A DNA stretch of 35,711 nt from NCBI GenBank assembly GCA_947478745.1, contig CANJXE010000007.1, forward strand, positions 1 through 35,711, given 5' to 3'. A program made the position numbers and the translations under genes. The notes below the pieces were generated by a model. The model was given only the letters and a program-made list of their open reading frames with translations. It ran no database searches and was not told the DNA's origin. This stretch comes from Actinomycetota bacterium (lineage in GTDB: Bacteria > Actinomycetota > Thermoleophilia > Gaiellales > F1-60-MAGs149). The stretch's first letter is position 1. Every line of letters starts with the position of its first letter. Of the stretch, positions 18,052 to 25,359 are shown piece by piece.

Positions 18052-20241
18052 ATGCCCGCCATTGCCCTCGCACCCGCCGCCGAAGTCCACCGGGAGCTGC
18101 TCGACGAGCTGCTCGGGGATGTCGCCGAGTACGCGCCCGAGGTCGGGTCCGAACGGCTGGCCGCGGCCTTCGAGCTGGCCTGCCTGCATCACGACGGGCA
18201 GCTGCGCAGGAGCGGCGAGCCGTTCCTCTTCCATCCGTGGGGCGTCGCCAAGATCTGTGCGCAGCTGCGACAGCCCGAGAGCGTGCTGATCGGGGCCCTG
18301 CTGCACGACGTCGTCGAGGACACGAGCGCCACCGCGGACGAGATCGAGGCCCGCTTCGGACCCGAGGTGCGCATCCTTGTCGAGGGAGTCACCAAGCTCT
18401 CCAAGATCCAGTTCGCCTCCCGCGAGGAGGCCGAGGCCGAGAACTACCGCAAGATGATCCTGTCGATGGCGGAGGACATCCGCGTCATCGTGATCAAGCT
18501 CGCCGATCGTCTGCACAACATGCGCACCCTGTCGTTCCTGGGCAAGCAGAAGCAGCTCCAGAAGGCGAAGGAGACGCTGGAGGTCTACGCCCCGCTGGCC
18601 CATCGTCTCGGCATCCACTCGATCAAGTGGGAGCTCGAGGATCTCGCCTTCGCGACGCTGTATCCGCGCAAGTACGGCGAGATCGAGTCGATGGTCAACG
18701 AGCGGCGAGCCGATCGCGAGCGCTTCGTCAGCGAGGCAGGCGGGACGCTGATGACCGAGCTCCATGCCGTAGACATCGGCGCTGCGATCTCCGGCCGCGC
18801 CAAGCACTTCTACTCGATCTACGAGAAGATGACGCGGCGCGGCAAGGAGTTCAACGAGATCTACGACCTGACCGCGATGCGCGTGCTGGTCGATACGGAT
18901 CGCGAGTGCTACGGCGCCATCGGCATCATCCACGCACTCTGGAAGCCGATGCCCGGGCGCTTCAAGGACTACATCGCCGTGCCCAAGTCCAACGGCTACC
19001 AGTCGCTGCACACGACGATCATCGGCCCCCACGGCAAGCCGCTGGAGATCCAGGTGCGGACCGTCAAGATGCACCAGCGGGCCGAGTACGGCATCGCGGC
19101 GCACTGGCTCTACAAGGAGCGAACCCCGGTGGCAACCGAGTGGCTGACCGATCTGGTCGAATCGCCGGAGGGCGCGGGCTTCATGGCCGATCTCCGCACC
19201 GGACTGGTCGATGACGAGGTCTTCGTCTTCACGCCGAAGGGCGAGCTGAAGGCCCTGGCCGCGGGTGCCACGCCGCTCGATTTCGCGTACGCCGTCCACA
19301 CCGACGTGGGGCATCGCTGCGTTGGTGCGAAGGTCAACGGCCGGATCGTGCCGCTGTCGGCGACGCTCAAGTCGGGCGATATCGTGGAGATCCTGACCAC
19401 CAAGAGCGAGCGCGGGCCGTCTCGCGACTGGATGGGGATCGTCACCACCAATCGGGCCCGGAACAAGATCCGAGCCTGGTTCGCCCGCGAGCAGCGCGAG
19501 GACACCGAGCAGAAGGGCCGTGATCTGCTGCAGGCCGCGCTGCGCCAGAACAAGCTGCCGACGCAGCGGATCGCCTCGTCCCCGGTGCTGGCGGGCGTCA
19601 TGCGCGAGATGGGCTACCGCAAGGCCGAGGACTTCTACGTCTCGCTCGGCGCCGGCAACATCACCGTGCCGCAGGTCATCACGAAGCTGCTCGCGCACCT
19701 GACGACGGAGGAGGTCGATGCCGAGCCGGCTCCGACCCGCCGCTCGGGTGGACGCAACCGCTCGCTCGAATCGAACTCGTACGGCATCGTCGTCGACGGC
19801 GTCGGTGCCGCCGGAGTGATGGTGCGGATGGCCAAGTGCTGCACGCCGGTGCCCGGCGACGACATCGTGGGCTACATCTCGGTCGGTCGCGGGATCACGA
19901 TTCACCGCGGCGACTGTCCGAACTCCAAGCAGCTCGCGCGCACGCCCGAGCGCATGACGCAGGTGGCGTGGAGCGGCGAGGACCCCGAGGCCTCCTTCCG
20001 GGTCGGCATCGCGGTCGAGGCGTGGGACCGACCGCGCCTGCTCGAGGACGTCGGCCGCACGGTCGCCGAGCACGGCTGCAACGTCGTCGAGTACGGCGGG
20101 CACGTCAGCGAGGGCATGTCCCGCAACTGGTACGTCCTCGAGATCGGTGATCTCAAGGGCCTCAAGGCAGTGCTCGCGGCCCTGCGCCAGATCGAGTCGG
20201 TCGTCGACGCCTTCCGCGTGACGCCCGGCGAGCGCAGCTAG
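18052..20241 (+). CDS. rel: Bifunctional (p)ppGpp synthetase/hydrolase
   Basis: Rel makes and degrades the stringent-response alarmone. From ATG 18052 it has 729 residues. The hydrolase HD domain is intact, with HHDGQ, the His61 region and LLHDVVEDT (His85, Asp86, Glu89, Asp90). The synthetase domain has YSIYEKM around 254-260 and GYQSLHTT. The RFKD sequence at 303-306 is the RXKD form found in bifunctional enzymes, not the EXDD form of monofunctional RelA. A TGS domain begins near residue 390 (VFVFTPKG), and an ACT domain ends the protein. The track ORF starts in recJ; GTG 17971, four bases after recJ, is an alternative start adding 27 unrecognised residues. Confidence 0.95.
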   Translation: MPAIALAPAAEVHRELLDELLGDVAEYAPEVGSERLAAAFELACLHHDGQLRRSGEPFLFHPWGVAKICAQLRQPESVLIGALLHDVVEDTSATADEIEARFGPEVRILVEGVTKLSKIQFASREEAEAENYRKMILSMAEDIRVIVIKLADRLHNMRTLSFLGKQKQLQKAKETLEVYAPLAHRLGIHSIKWELEDLAFATLYPRKYGEIESMVNERRADRERFVSEAGGTLMTELHAVDIGAAISGRAKHFYSIYEKMTRRGKEFNEIYDLTAMRVLVDTDRECYGAIGIIHALWKPMPGRFKDYIAVPKSNGYQSLHTTIIGPHGKPLEIQVRTVKMHQRAEYGIAAHWLYKERTPVATEWLTDLVESPEGAGFMADLRTGLVDDEVFVFTPKGELKALAAGATPLDFAYAVHTDVGHRCVGAKVNGRIVPLSATLKSGDIVEILTTKSERGPSRDWMGIVTTNRARNKIRAWFAREQREDTEQKGRDLLQAALRQNKLPTQRIASSPVLAGVMREMGYRKAEDFYVSLGAGNITVPQVITKLLAHLTTEEVDAEPAPTRRSGGRNRSLESNSYGIVVDGVGAAGVMVRMAKCCTPVPGDDIVGYISVGRGITIHRGDCPNSKQLARTPERMTQVAWSGEDPEASFRVGIAVEAWDRPRLLEDVGRTVAEHGCNVVEYGGHVSEGMSRNWYVLEIGDLKGLKAVLAALRQIESVVDAFRVTPGERS

Positions 20242-20252
20242 GGCCGCCCGTC

Positions 20253-20289
20253 ACCGCGGAGCTCGGTCCTGCCCGCGCCGCGCCGCGGT
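20253..20289. terminator. Possible bidirectional terminator between rel and the FAD gene
   Basis: The 63-base gap between two convergent stops holds the inverted repeat ACCGCGG...CCGCGGT with a 23-base GC-rich loop, followed by CTCGGTCCGAG. There is no T-run on either side. The position is right for a terminator but the structure is weak evidence in DNA this GC-rich. Confidence 0.3.
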
Positions 20290-20304
20290 CGCTCGGTCCG
20301 AGGC

Positions 20305-21477
20305 TCAGGCGCGCGCGCCCGGACCGTAGGCGCAAGGGTTCTCGAAGCCTCGTGCGAACCGAGCCGGATCGAGGTCGGCGACATCGATGAAGGGCGTCTC
20401 GTCGAGCACGAGACTTGCCATCACCCGGCCCGCTGCCGGCGTGGACTTGAGACCGTGCCCCGACCAACCCGCACAGATGAACAGCCCCTCGGTCTCCGGC
20501 ACGCGACCGACGAGGGGATGCCAGTCGGGCGTCGCGTCGTAGGCTCCGCCCCAGCCACCGACCAGCGGCGCAGTGCCCAGCGAGGGGAAGCGCTCGGCGA
20601 GCGGGCCGCGAATGGCGGCCTCGTAGCCCGCCAGGAGCGGCAGCTGGCACTCGTCTCGTGTGGTGATGACGGGCGTGTCGGCCTGATACGCGACGACCCA
20701 GATGTCGCGCCCGGCGGCTGAGCGCACGACGACGTTCGAGACGGCGTCGCTGGTGACGGCGGCCGGGGCGACCTGGCCCGGCGGCAGCCGGAGCACCGCG
20801 ACCTGGATGCGAACGAGGTTGAAGGGGACCGCCCAGATCCCGTTGAGCAGCTCCGGCGACCAGCCGCCCGTGGCGACCACGACCCGGCCCGCCTCGATGC
20901 GCTCGCCGTTGGCCAGCGTGACGCCCGTTGCGCGCGACCCGTCCATGTCGATCTGGGCCACCTCGGCGTGCTGTCGGAGCTCCAGGCCGCGCCCGAGGGC
21001 GTCGAGCAGCCAGGAGTCGACCATCAGGCGACTGTCGCAGAGGCCGCCGGCGGGCTCGTACGCGGCGCCGGCGACGCCCTCGATCGACAGGAGCGGCTCG
21101 ACCTCCGCGATCTCATCGGGCTCCAGCAGGCGGGTGTCCAGTCCGAGCGACTGCTGGCGCTGCACGTTCGCACGACACGCGTCGAGCAGCCGTTCGGGGA
21201 CGGGGAGGAGGTACCCGGTCGGCACGTAGCCACTCGTGCCGACCCCGACCTCGCGGTCCCAGTCGCGCAGGATCTCCGTGCCGGCCATCGACATCCGAAT
21301 CAGGACGGGATTGGTGTAGTGGCGGCGCACCATGCCGAAGGTGAGCGCCGAGTCGCCGCCGCCGGCGTTACCACGGTCGAGCAGGAGCACGCGGCCGGCC
21401 CCCTGACGCATCAGCGCGTTGGCGGTGGAGGCTCCGACCAGCCCGGAACCGATGATCACGACGTCGTAGGCGGCCAT
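20305..21477 (-). CDS. FAD-dependent oxidoreductase, DAO family
   Basis: The 390-residue protein has the N-terminal dinucleotide-binding motif VVIIGSGLVGAST at about residues 6-18 and the family's C-terminal FAD contact around FICAGWSGHGLKSTPAAG. The overall layout is that of D-amino-acid oxidase, glycine oxidase and the sarcosine oxidase beta subunit. GGGDSALTFGMVRRHY near residue 38 is like the sarcosine oxidase/dimethylglycine dehydrogenase branch. It should oxidise an amine or imino acid and reduce oxygen or an electron carrier. The gene stands alone, convergent with rel and divergent from the PH-domain gene. Its ATG lies six bases after a -10 box. The substrate cannot be named. Confidence 0.88.
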   Translation of the reverse strand: MAAYDVVIIGSGLVGASTANALMRQGAGRVLLLDRGNAGGGDSALTFGMVRRHYTNPVLIRMSMAGTEILRDWDREVGVGTSGYVPTGYLLPVPERLLDACRANVQRQQSLGLDTRLLEPDEIAEVEPLLSIEGVAGAAYEPAGGLCDSRLMVDSWLLDALGRGLELRQHAEVAQIDMDGSRATGVTLANGERIEAGRVVVATGGWSPELLNGIWAVPFNLVRIQVAVLRLPPGQVAPAAVTSDAVSNVVVRSAAGRDIWVVAYQADTPVITTRDECQLPLLAGYEAAIRGPLAERFPSLGTAPLVGGWGGAYDATPDWHPLVGRVPETEGLFICAGWSGHGLKSTPAAGRVMASLVLDETPFIDVADLDPARFARGFENPCAYGPGARA

Positions 21478-21483
21478 GGCGGG

Positions 21484-21489
21484 AAGGTA
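21484..21489 (-). promoter_or_regulatory. Putative -10 box of the FAD oxidoreductase gene (leaderless)
   Basis: On the minus strand TACCTT is followed by six bases and the ATG at 21477. The spacing matches the other leaderless starts in the window. Confidence 0.5.
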
Positions 21490-21530
21490 TCACCGGAGAC
21501 GGTGAGAAGCACGTGCGGACGCCGGTGCGA

Positions 21531-21536
21531 TACCGT
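21531..21536 (+). promoter_or_regulatory. Putative -10 box of the PH-domain gene
   Basis: TACCGT is 28 bases before ATG 21565. Unlike most genes here this one has a leader, containing the Shine-Dalgarno GGAGGG at 21552-21557. Confidence 0.4.
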
Positions 21537-21564
21537 CCGACGAGCAACGACGGAGGGAACGACC

Positions 21565-22065
21565 ATGGCTGAGATCTTGGAAGGCGAGAAGCTGATCTGG
21601 AAGGGACGTCCGACCTGGAAGTGGTCGGTGTCGTGGATGCTGAAGTGGGGTCTCGTGGGCGTGCTGCCGCTGGTCGCCGGCGTCCTGATCAATCAGGTCG
21701 TGAGCGTGCCCGTGGCGTGGTTCTTCGCCGTGACGGTGATCTTCGTGGCGGTCGTCGTCGTGCTGGCCTGGCTCAAGCGCCTGGACAGCGAGTACACGGT
21801 CACCGACCGCCGGGTCGTCGTGCGGCGCGGCATCGCCAATCGCAACGAGCGCAGCGCGAGCATCGATCGCATCCAGAACGTCAACACGAAGCAGGGGTTC
21901 TACGGGCGCATCCTCAACTTCGGCGACATCGAGTTCGACACCGCCGGCTCGGATCTCGGCGATTCGGACCTGGCGCTGCGCGGCATCAACGACCCGCACC
22001 TGATGCGGGACACCTTCGATCGCGAGCTGCTGCAGCGCGACGCTCTGCGCACCGGCGGGCTCTGA
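21565..22065 (+). CDS. Membrane protein with bacterial PH (bPH2) domain
   Basis: The 166-residue protein begins with EGEKLIWKGRPTWKW, the usual opening of bPH2/YdbS-like proteins. Two transmembrane helices follow (about residues 28-48 and 52-70). The cytoplasmic PH-like domain comes next, with YTVTDRRVVVRRGI and the characteristic SIDRIQNVNTKQGFYGRILNFGDIEF segment. Family proteins are membrane-anchored and of unclear function. The track ORF starting at 20968 is antisense to the FAD gene in its first part; the ATG at 21565, seven bases after GGAGGG, is the real start. It ends three bases from the convergent gene. Confidence 0.9.
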   Translation: MAEILEGEKLIWKGRPTWKWSVSWMLKWGLVGVLPLVAGVLINQVVSVPVAWFFAVTVIFVAVVVVLAWLKRLDSEYTVTDRRVVVRRGIANRNERSASIDRIQNVNTKQGFYGRILNFGDIEFDTAGSDLGDSDLALRGINDPHLMRDTFDRELLQRDALRTGGL

Positions 22066-22069
22066 GCCC
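22057..22069. terminator. Small palindrome spanning two convergent stop codons
   Basis: GGGCT and AGCCC flank a three-base loop and cover the stop of the PH-domain gene, ending at the stop of the opposite gene. With only three bases between the genes, any terminator must lie here. The stem is short, so this is tentative. Confidence 0.3.
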
Positions 22070-22419
22070 TACGGCTCCCAGTCCTCGCCGCCGATGTCCC
22101 AGCCGACGAGGCAGTAGTCGCAGATGATCGCCGCGACGGCCTCGAAGGTCGCGCGGGCATCGTCGTCGAGCTCGGCAGCGGTGATGAACTCGCCCACGAG
22201 CTCGCCGTCGTAGTGGATCGGCACCTCGGTGCGGCGCTCAGCGGGCTCGCCGGCCCAAGGGCCCTCGGTGAAGGTGCCCTCCTCGACGAAGCGCAGTCCG
22301 ACGCCGGCGCCGTAGCGCTCGGCCAGATGGGCGATCGTGCCGAGCAGGATCTGGTCGGCCTCCTCCGCGCCATCCACGATCGTCTGGACGGCCGCGACGA
22401 CTGCGGGATCGGCGCTCAT
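22069..22419 (-). CDS. Hypothetical protein, 116 aa
   Basis: I do not recognise this protein. It is acidic and soluble, with a helical first third, then a beta-like stretch containing GVGLRFVEEGTF and VPIHYDGELVGEF, and a helix ending in ICDYC. The alternation loosely recalls a small GAF-like sensor domain, but this is a guess. The ATG overlaps the stop of the phosphohexomutase gene in ATGA, and that gene overlaps the HIT gene in the same way. It is therefore the third gene of a coupled operon, so a role linked to sugar-phosphate or nucleotide metabolism is possible. Confidence 0.75.
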   Translation of the reverse strand: MSADPAVVAAVQTIVDGAEEADQILLGTIAHLAERYGAGVGLRFVEEGTFTEGPWAGEPAERRTEVPIHYDGELVGEFITAAELDDDARATFEAVAAIICDYCLVGWDIGGEDWEP

Positions 22420-23765
22420 GATCGGATGACTCCGAGCACCTCGTCGCGGCGCGCGATCATCTCCGCCTCGGTCTGCGCCTCGAGGTTGAGGCGCAGCAGC
22501 GGCTCGGTGTTGGACGGGCGCACGTTGAAGCGCCAGGTGTCGTGCTCGATCGTGATGCCGTCAAGGTGCGAGATGCGGGCGCCCGGGCCGTAGCGGTCCT
22601 TGAGATCCTGCAGCTTGAGCGCCACGTCGGGCACGGGCGTGTTGATCTCGCCGGTGATGAAGTACTTCTCTCGCAGCGGCCGCAGCAGCTCGTGGAGCGT
22701 CGTGCCGCTCTTCGAGACGAGCTGGATGACCAGGAGCGCCGGCAGGATGCCGGTGTCGACGCCGTAGAACTCGCCGAAGTAGTAGTGGCCGGAGACCTCG
22801 CCGGCAAAGACGCCGCCTGCCTCCTTGATCGCGACCTTGATGAACGCGTGGCCGACACGGGAGACCTGGGACACGCCACCGCAGCGGGCGATGGTGTCGG
22901 GGACGGCCAGCGAGGCGCGGATGTCGTAGAGGATCGTCGCGCCCGGATGGTGCTCGAGGACCTCCTCGGCGAGCAGCGCCGTCATGAAGTCGCCGTCGAC
23001 GAACTCGCCCTCCTCGTCGATGAAGAAGCAGCGATCGGCGTCGCCATCCCACGCGATTCCGATCGAGCCGGGATGCTGCTTGACCTTGTCGATGATGAAG
23101 CGGCGGTTCTCCTCCAGCAGCGGGTTGGGCTGGTGATCGGGAAACGCACCGTCGGGCGTCAGGAAGAAGGGGACGGCCTTGATGGGCAGAGCCTCGAGGA
23201 TCGGACCGAGCATCTTGCCGGCCATGCCGCTACCGCCGTCGAGGACCACGGTCAGGGGCTTGATGGCATCGAGGTCGATCAGCGACAGCAGCTTGGCCGC
23301 ATAACCGGGCAGGACGTCGAGCGGCGTGGCCGTGCCGGGCTGCGCGACCGGCAGCAAGGGCTGATCGCCGAGGGCCATCTTCTTGACCTCGTTGAGACCG
23401 GAGGCGCTGCCGACCGGCTGCGCCTCGGCGCGGACGATCTTCATGCCGTTGTACTCGGCCGGATTGTGCGAGGCGGTGACGATCAGGCCGCCATCGAGGC
23501 CACCATCGGCGACCGCGAAGTACAGCATCTCGGTCCCGATCTCGCCAAGCACGAGGACATCGGCGCCGCCGTCGGTGGCACCGCGCACGGCGGCTTCGGC
23601 CAGCGCCGGCGACGACAGGCGCATGTCATGCCCGATCGCCAGTCGCTTGGCACGGAACACCTCCACGTAGGCGCGCGCAATGCGATACGCCCCGTCGGGA
23701 TCGAACTGGTCCGGGACGATGCCGCGGACGTCATAGGCTTTGAAGATCGAGGGATCGAGCGTCAT
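22416..23765 (-). CDS. Phosphomannomutase/phosphoglucomutase family protein
   Basis: The enzyme should move the phosphate of a hexose (mannose or glucose) between positions 6 and 1, supplying nucleotide-sugar precursors for polysaccharide and cell envelope. The 449-residue protein has all four domain signatures: phosphoserine loop TASHNPAEYNG with Ser99, metal loop DGDADR at about 240-245, sugar-binding GEVSGHYYF, and phosphate-binding RPSNTEPLLRLNLEA. The start at ATG 23765 gives the usual N-terminus ending in KAYDVRG; the track start at 23783 adds six residues. It overlaps the upstream HIT gene by four bases and the downstream hypothetical gene by four bases. Mannose or glucose preference is not readable. 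Confidence 0.93.
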   Translation of the reverse strand: MTLDPSIFKAYDVRGIVPDQFDPDGAYRIARAYVEVFRAKRLAIGHDMRLSSPALAEAAVRGATDGGADVLVLGEIGTEMLYFAVADGGLDGGLIVTASHNPAEYNGMKIVRAEAQPVGSASGLNEVKKMALGDQPLLPVAQPGTATPLDVLPGYAAKLLSLIDLDAIKPLTVVLDGGSGMAGKMLGPILEALPIKAVPFFLTPDGAFPDHQPNPLLEENRRFIIDKVKQHPGSIGIAWDGDADRCFFIDEEGEFVDGDFMTALLAEEVLEHHPGATILYDIRASLAVPDTIARCGGVSQVSRVGHAFIKVAIKEAGGVFAGEVSGHYYFGEFYGVDTGILPALLVIQLVSKSGTTLHELLRPLREKYFITGEINTPVPDVALKLQDLKDRYGPGARISHLDGITIEHDTWRFNVRPSNTEPLLRLNLEAQTEAEMIARRDEVLGVIRS

Positions 23766-24259
23766 GGGGCAGAGGGTACCCATGCGTCCCGCAGGAGTCG
23801 CCAGGAGTCGTCCAGATGCTGGGCCATCACGCGGGTATCGGCCAGCACCGGCATGAAGTTCGTATCGCCGTTCCAGCGGGGCACGACGTGCAGGTGCAGG
23901 TGCCCCTCGATGCCGGCGCCGGCGCTCCGCCCGAGGTTGATGCCCGCATTCGCGCCGTGCGGCTTGAGGGTCCGCTCGAGCACGTCGAGCGAGCGGTCGA
24001 AGAGCTCCCAGAGCTCAGCGCGCTCTGCGGCATCCAGCTCGCCCGGCGTAGCGAGGTGGCGGTAGGGGGCGACCATGAGGTGGCCGTTGGTGTACGGGTA
24101 GAGGTTGAGGATCACGAAGCAGGTCGCTCCGCGATGGAGGATCAGGGCGTCCTGATCGTCCTCCGTGCGGGGCGCCGCGCAGAAGACGCACTCCAGCGGA
24201 TCGTGGCCCGATGCGCTCTTGACGAACTCGAGTCGCCACGGTGCCCACAGTCGTTCCAT
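23762..24259 (-). CDS. HIT-family protein (Ap4A phosphorylase/hydrolase-like)
   Basis: The HIT motif is HLHLHVVPRW, with His120, His122 and His124; the middle or last His forms the nucleotidyl intermediate in the family. The N-terminus MERLWAPWRLEF and the CVFC pair near residues 24-27 are typical of the actinobacterial group that includes mycobacterial diadenosine tetraphosphate phosphorylase. At 165 residues it is slightly short for that group but complete. It leads the HIT-phosphohexomutase-hypothetical operon and is divergent from the Nudix gene. Two nucleotide-damage or dinucleotide-polyphosphate enzymes thus share one intergenic region. Confidence 0.9.
   Translation of the reverse strand: MERLWAPWRLEFVKSASGHDPLECVFCAAPRTEDDQDALILHRGATCFVILNLYPYTNGHLMVAPYRHLATPGELDAAERAELWELFDRSLDVLERTLKPHGANAGINLGRSAGAGIEGHLHLHVVPRWNGDTNFMPVLADTRVMAQHLDDSWRLLRDAWVPSAP
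23773..23778 (-). promoter_or_regulatory. Possible internal -10 box before the phosphohexomutase gene
   Basis: On the minus strand TACCCT is followed by seven bases and the ATG at 23765. It lies inside the end of the HIT gene, whose stop overlaps this ATG, so it could be an extra internal promoter or chance. Confidence 0.3.
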
Positions 24260-24265
24260 GCCCGC

Positions 24266-24271
24266 AGCCTA
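24266..24271 (-). promoter_or_regulatory. Putative -10 box of the HIT operon (leaderless)
   Basis: On the minus strand TAGGCT is followed by six bases and ATG 24259. The identical hexamer serves the divergent Nudix gene 22 bases away. Confidence 0.55.
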
Positions 24272-24292
24272 CCGGTGCGTCGCTGTGCGCGG

Positions 24293-24298
24293 TAGGCT
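24293..24298 (+). promoter_or_regulatory. Putative -10 box of the Nudix gene (leaderless)
   Basis: TAGGCT is followed by seven bases and GTG 24306. The sequence between, CGGAGGC, could also act as a Shine-Dalgarno, but its distance from the GTG is too short, so leaderless initiation is more likely. Confidence 0.5.
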
Positions 24299-24305
24299 CG
24301 GAGGC

Positions 24306-24884
24306 GTGGCACCGATCCCCGACATCGCCCGGCTGACCGCTGCGCTCGCGCCGACGCTCGCTGCCCACGCGACACCGATTACGGCGAGCGTGATGATCTG
24401 CCTGCGCGAGGGGGACCGGGGCACGGAGCTGCTGCTGTGCCGTCGCGCCACGCGCGAGGGCGACCCCTGGTCGGGGCACGTCGGCCTGCCCGGAGGCGGG
24501 GTGGAGGCCAGCGACGAGAACGCCCTGGCCACGGCGGCTCGCGAGACCCTGGAGGAGGTCGGCTTCGACCCGCGTGTGCACGGGACGATCCTCGGTGCGC
24601 TCGAGCCGCTCACCCCGCGGACGTTCCCGATCACGATTGCGGCGTACGTGGCGCACATCGAGGAGCCGGTCGAGCTCGTGCTCTCGCAGGAGATCGCCGT
24701 GGCCTGGTGGACGCCGTTCGCCGATCTCGCGTGGGTCTCGGCCGAGGTGCCCGAGGCGCCGACGCGTGTCTCGGCCTATCGCCTGCCACATCCGGAGGCG
24801 CAGGACGTCGTGCTCTGGGGCATCACCTACCGCCTGCTCGATCGGCTGTTCCGGGCCACCGACGAGACCGCGCTTCCACAGTAG
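24306..24884 (+). CDS. Nudix hydrolase, CoA-pyrophosphatase-like
   Basis: The 192-residue protein has a complete Nudix box at about residues 65-87: the glycine of GGVEASDE, then REtlEEvGF with the metal-binding glutamates in place. The preceding SGHVGLPGGG resembles the motif of CoA pyrophosphatases (NudL type), which cut CoA to phosphopantetheine and 3',5'-ADP. That specificity is inferred. The track ORF begins at 24165 inside the divergent HIT gene; GTG 24306 follows a -10 box. Its TAG stop is itself the start of the -10 box of the next gene. Confidence 0.88.
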   Translation: MAPIPDIARLTAALAPTLAAHATPITASVMICLREGDRGTELLLCRRATREGDPWSGHVGLPGGGVEASDENALATAARETLEEVGFDPRVHGTILGALEPLTPRTFPITIAAYVAHIEEPVELVLSQEIAVAWWTPFADLAWVSAEVPEAPTRVSAYRLPHPEAQDVVLWGITYRLLDRLFRATDETALPQ

Positions 24885-24887
24885 AAT
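24882..24887 (+). promoter_or_regulatory. Putative -10 box of the TPR gene (leaderless)
   Basis: TAGAAT, five of six matches to TATAAT by position, is followed by six bases and ATG 24894. Its first three bases are the stop codon of the Nudix gene. Confidence 0.55.
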
Positions 24888-24893
24888 CGGCGC

Positions 24894-25250
24894 ATGGAGC
24901 TGTACGACCTCTTCTCGACGGGGCGCGCGCATCTCGCAGCCGGCGAGTACCTCGCGGCGATCCCACCGCTGGAGCAGGCGCGGAGCATCTCCCCGGGCAC
25001 GGGCTCGATCCGCGAGTCGCTGGCCGTGGCCTACCTGCGGGCCCATCGGTATCGCGATGCCCTGCCCGAGGCCGAGGCGGCGATCGAATGCGCCCCGAAC
25101 GACCACTACGCCTACTACCTGCTCGGCAGGGCGCATCAGGGTCTTGGCGACCGCGTGGCCGCTCGGGCGCAGTACAAGTTGGCGACGTGGCTGCGCCCGG
25201 GCGACGAGGCGTACGAGGCCGCGCTCGCCGCCGTCGCTGCGCGCGCCTGA
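24894..25250 (+). CDS. Tetratricopeptide-repeat protein, 118 aa
   Basis: The whole protein is made of about three TPR helical pairs. Recognisable repeat signatures are GRAHLAAGEYLAAIPPLEQA (residues 10-29), VAYLRAHRYRDALPEAEAAI and LLGRAHQGLGDRVAARAQYK, each ending before a Pro-containing turn (SPGTG, APNDH, RPGDE). Such modules bind peptides or partner proteins. There is no signal peptide or membrane segment. The gene stands between the Nudix gene and the TetR gene with its own -10 box. No partner can be named. Confidence 0.85.
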   Translation: MELYDLFSTGRAHLAAGEYLAAIPPLEQARSISPGTGSIRESLAVAYLRAHRYRDALPEAEAAIECAPNDHYAYYLLGRAHQGLGDRVAARAQYKLATWLRPGDEAYEAALAAVAARA

Positions 25251-25312
25251 GCCCACGCCCGCCGCGACCTGCGGCTGCGCTGCGGCCACTGGATCTGGCA
25301 TGATCGCGCCAG

Positions 25313-25326
25313 CAGGTGGTCACCTG
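25313..25326. promoter_or_regulatory. Inverted repeat overlapping the -35 of the TetR gene
   Basis: CAGGTG and CACCTG face each other across two bases, and the right arm covers the first half of the -35 element CTGACA. Position and symmetry suit a repressor or activator site. Confidence 0.4.
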
Positions 25327-25352
25327 ACAACTGCGGCCCCGTGCTGTAGTGT
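25324..25352 (+). promoter_or_regulatory. Promoter of the TetR-Rieske-acyl-CoA operon
   Basis: CTGACA (25324-25329) and TAGTGT (25347-25352) are 17 bases apart, matching five of six bases of the -35 consensus and the TANNNT -10 pattern. Seven bases later is ATG 25360, so the transcript is leaderless. The gap from 25251 holds nothing else I can name. Confidence 0.65.
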
Positions 25353-25359
25353 TCCGTGG

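Noticed and set aside
15660-18062. 800-codon minus-strand ORF across recJ
   Set aside because: Long antisense frames are common in GC-rich genes with strong third-position bias. The translation has no recognisable domain and recJ has all its motifs.
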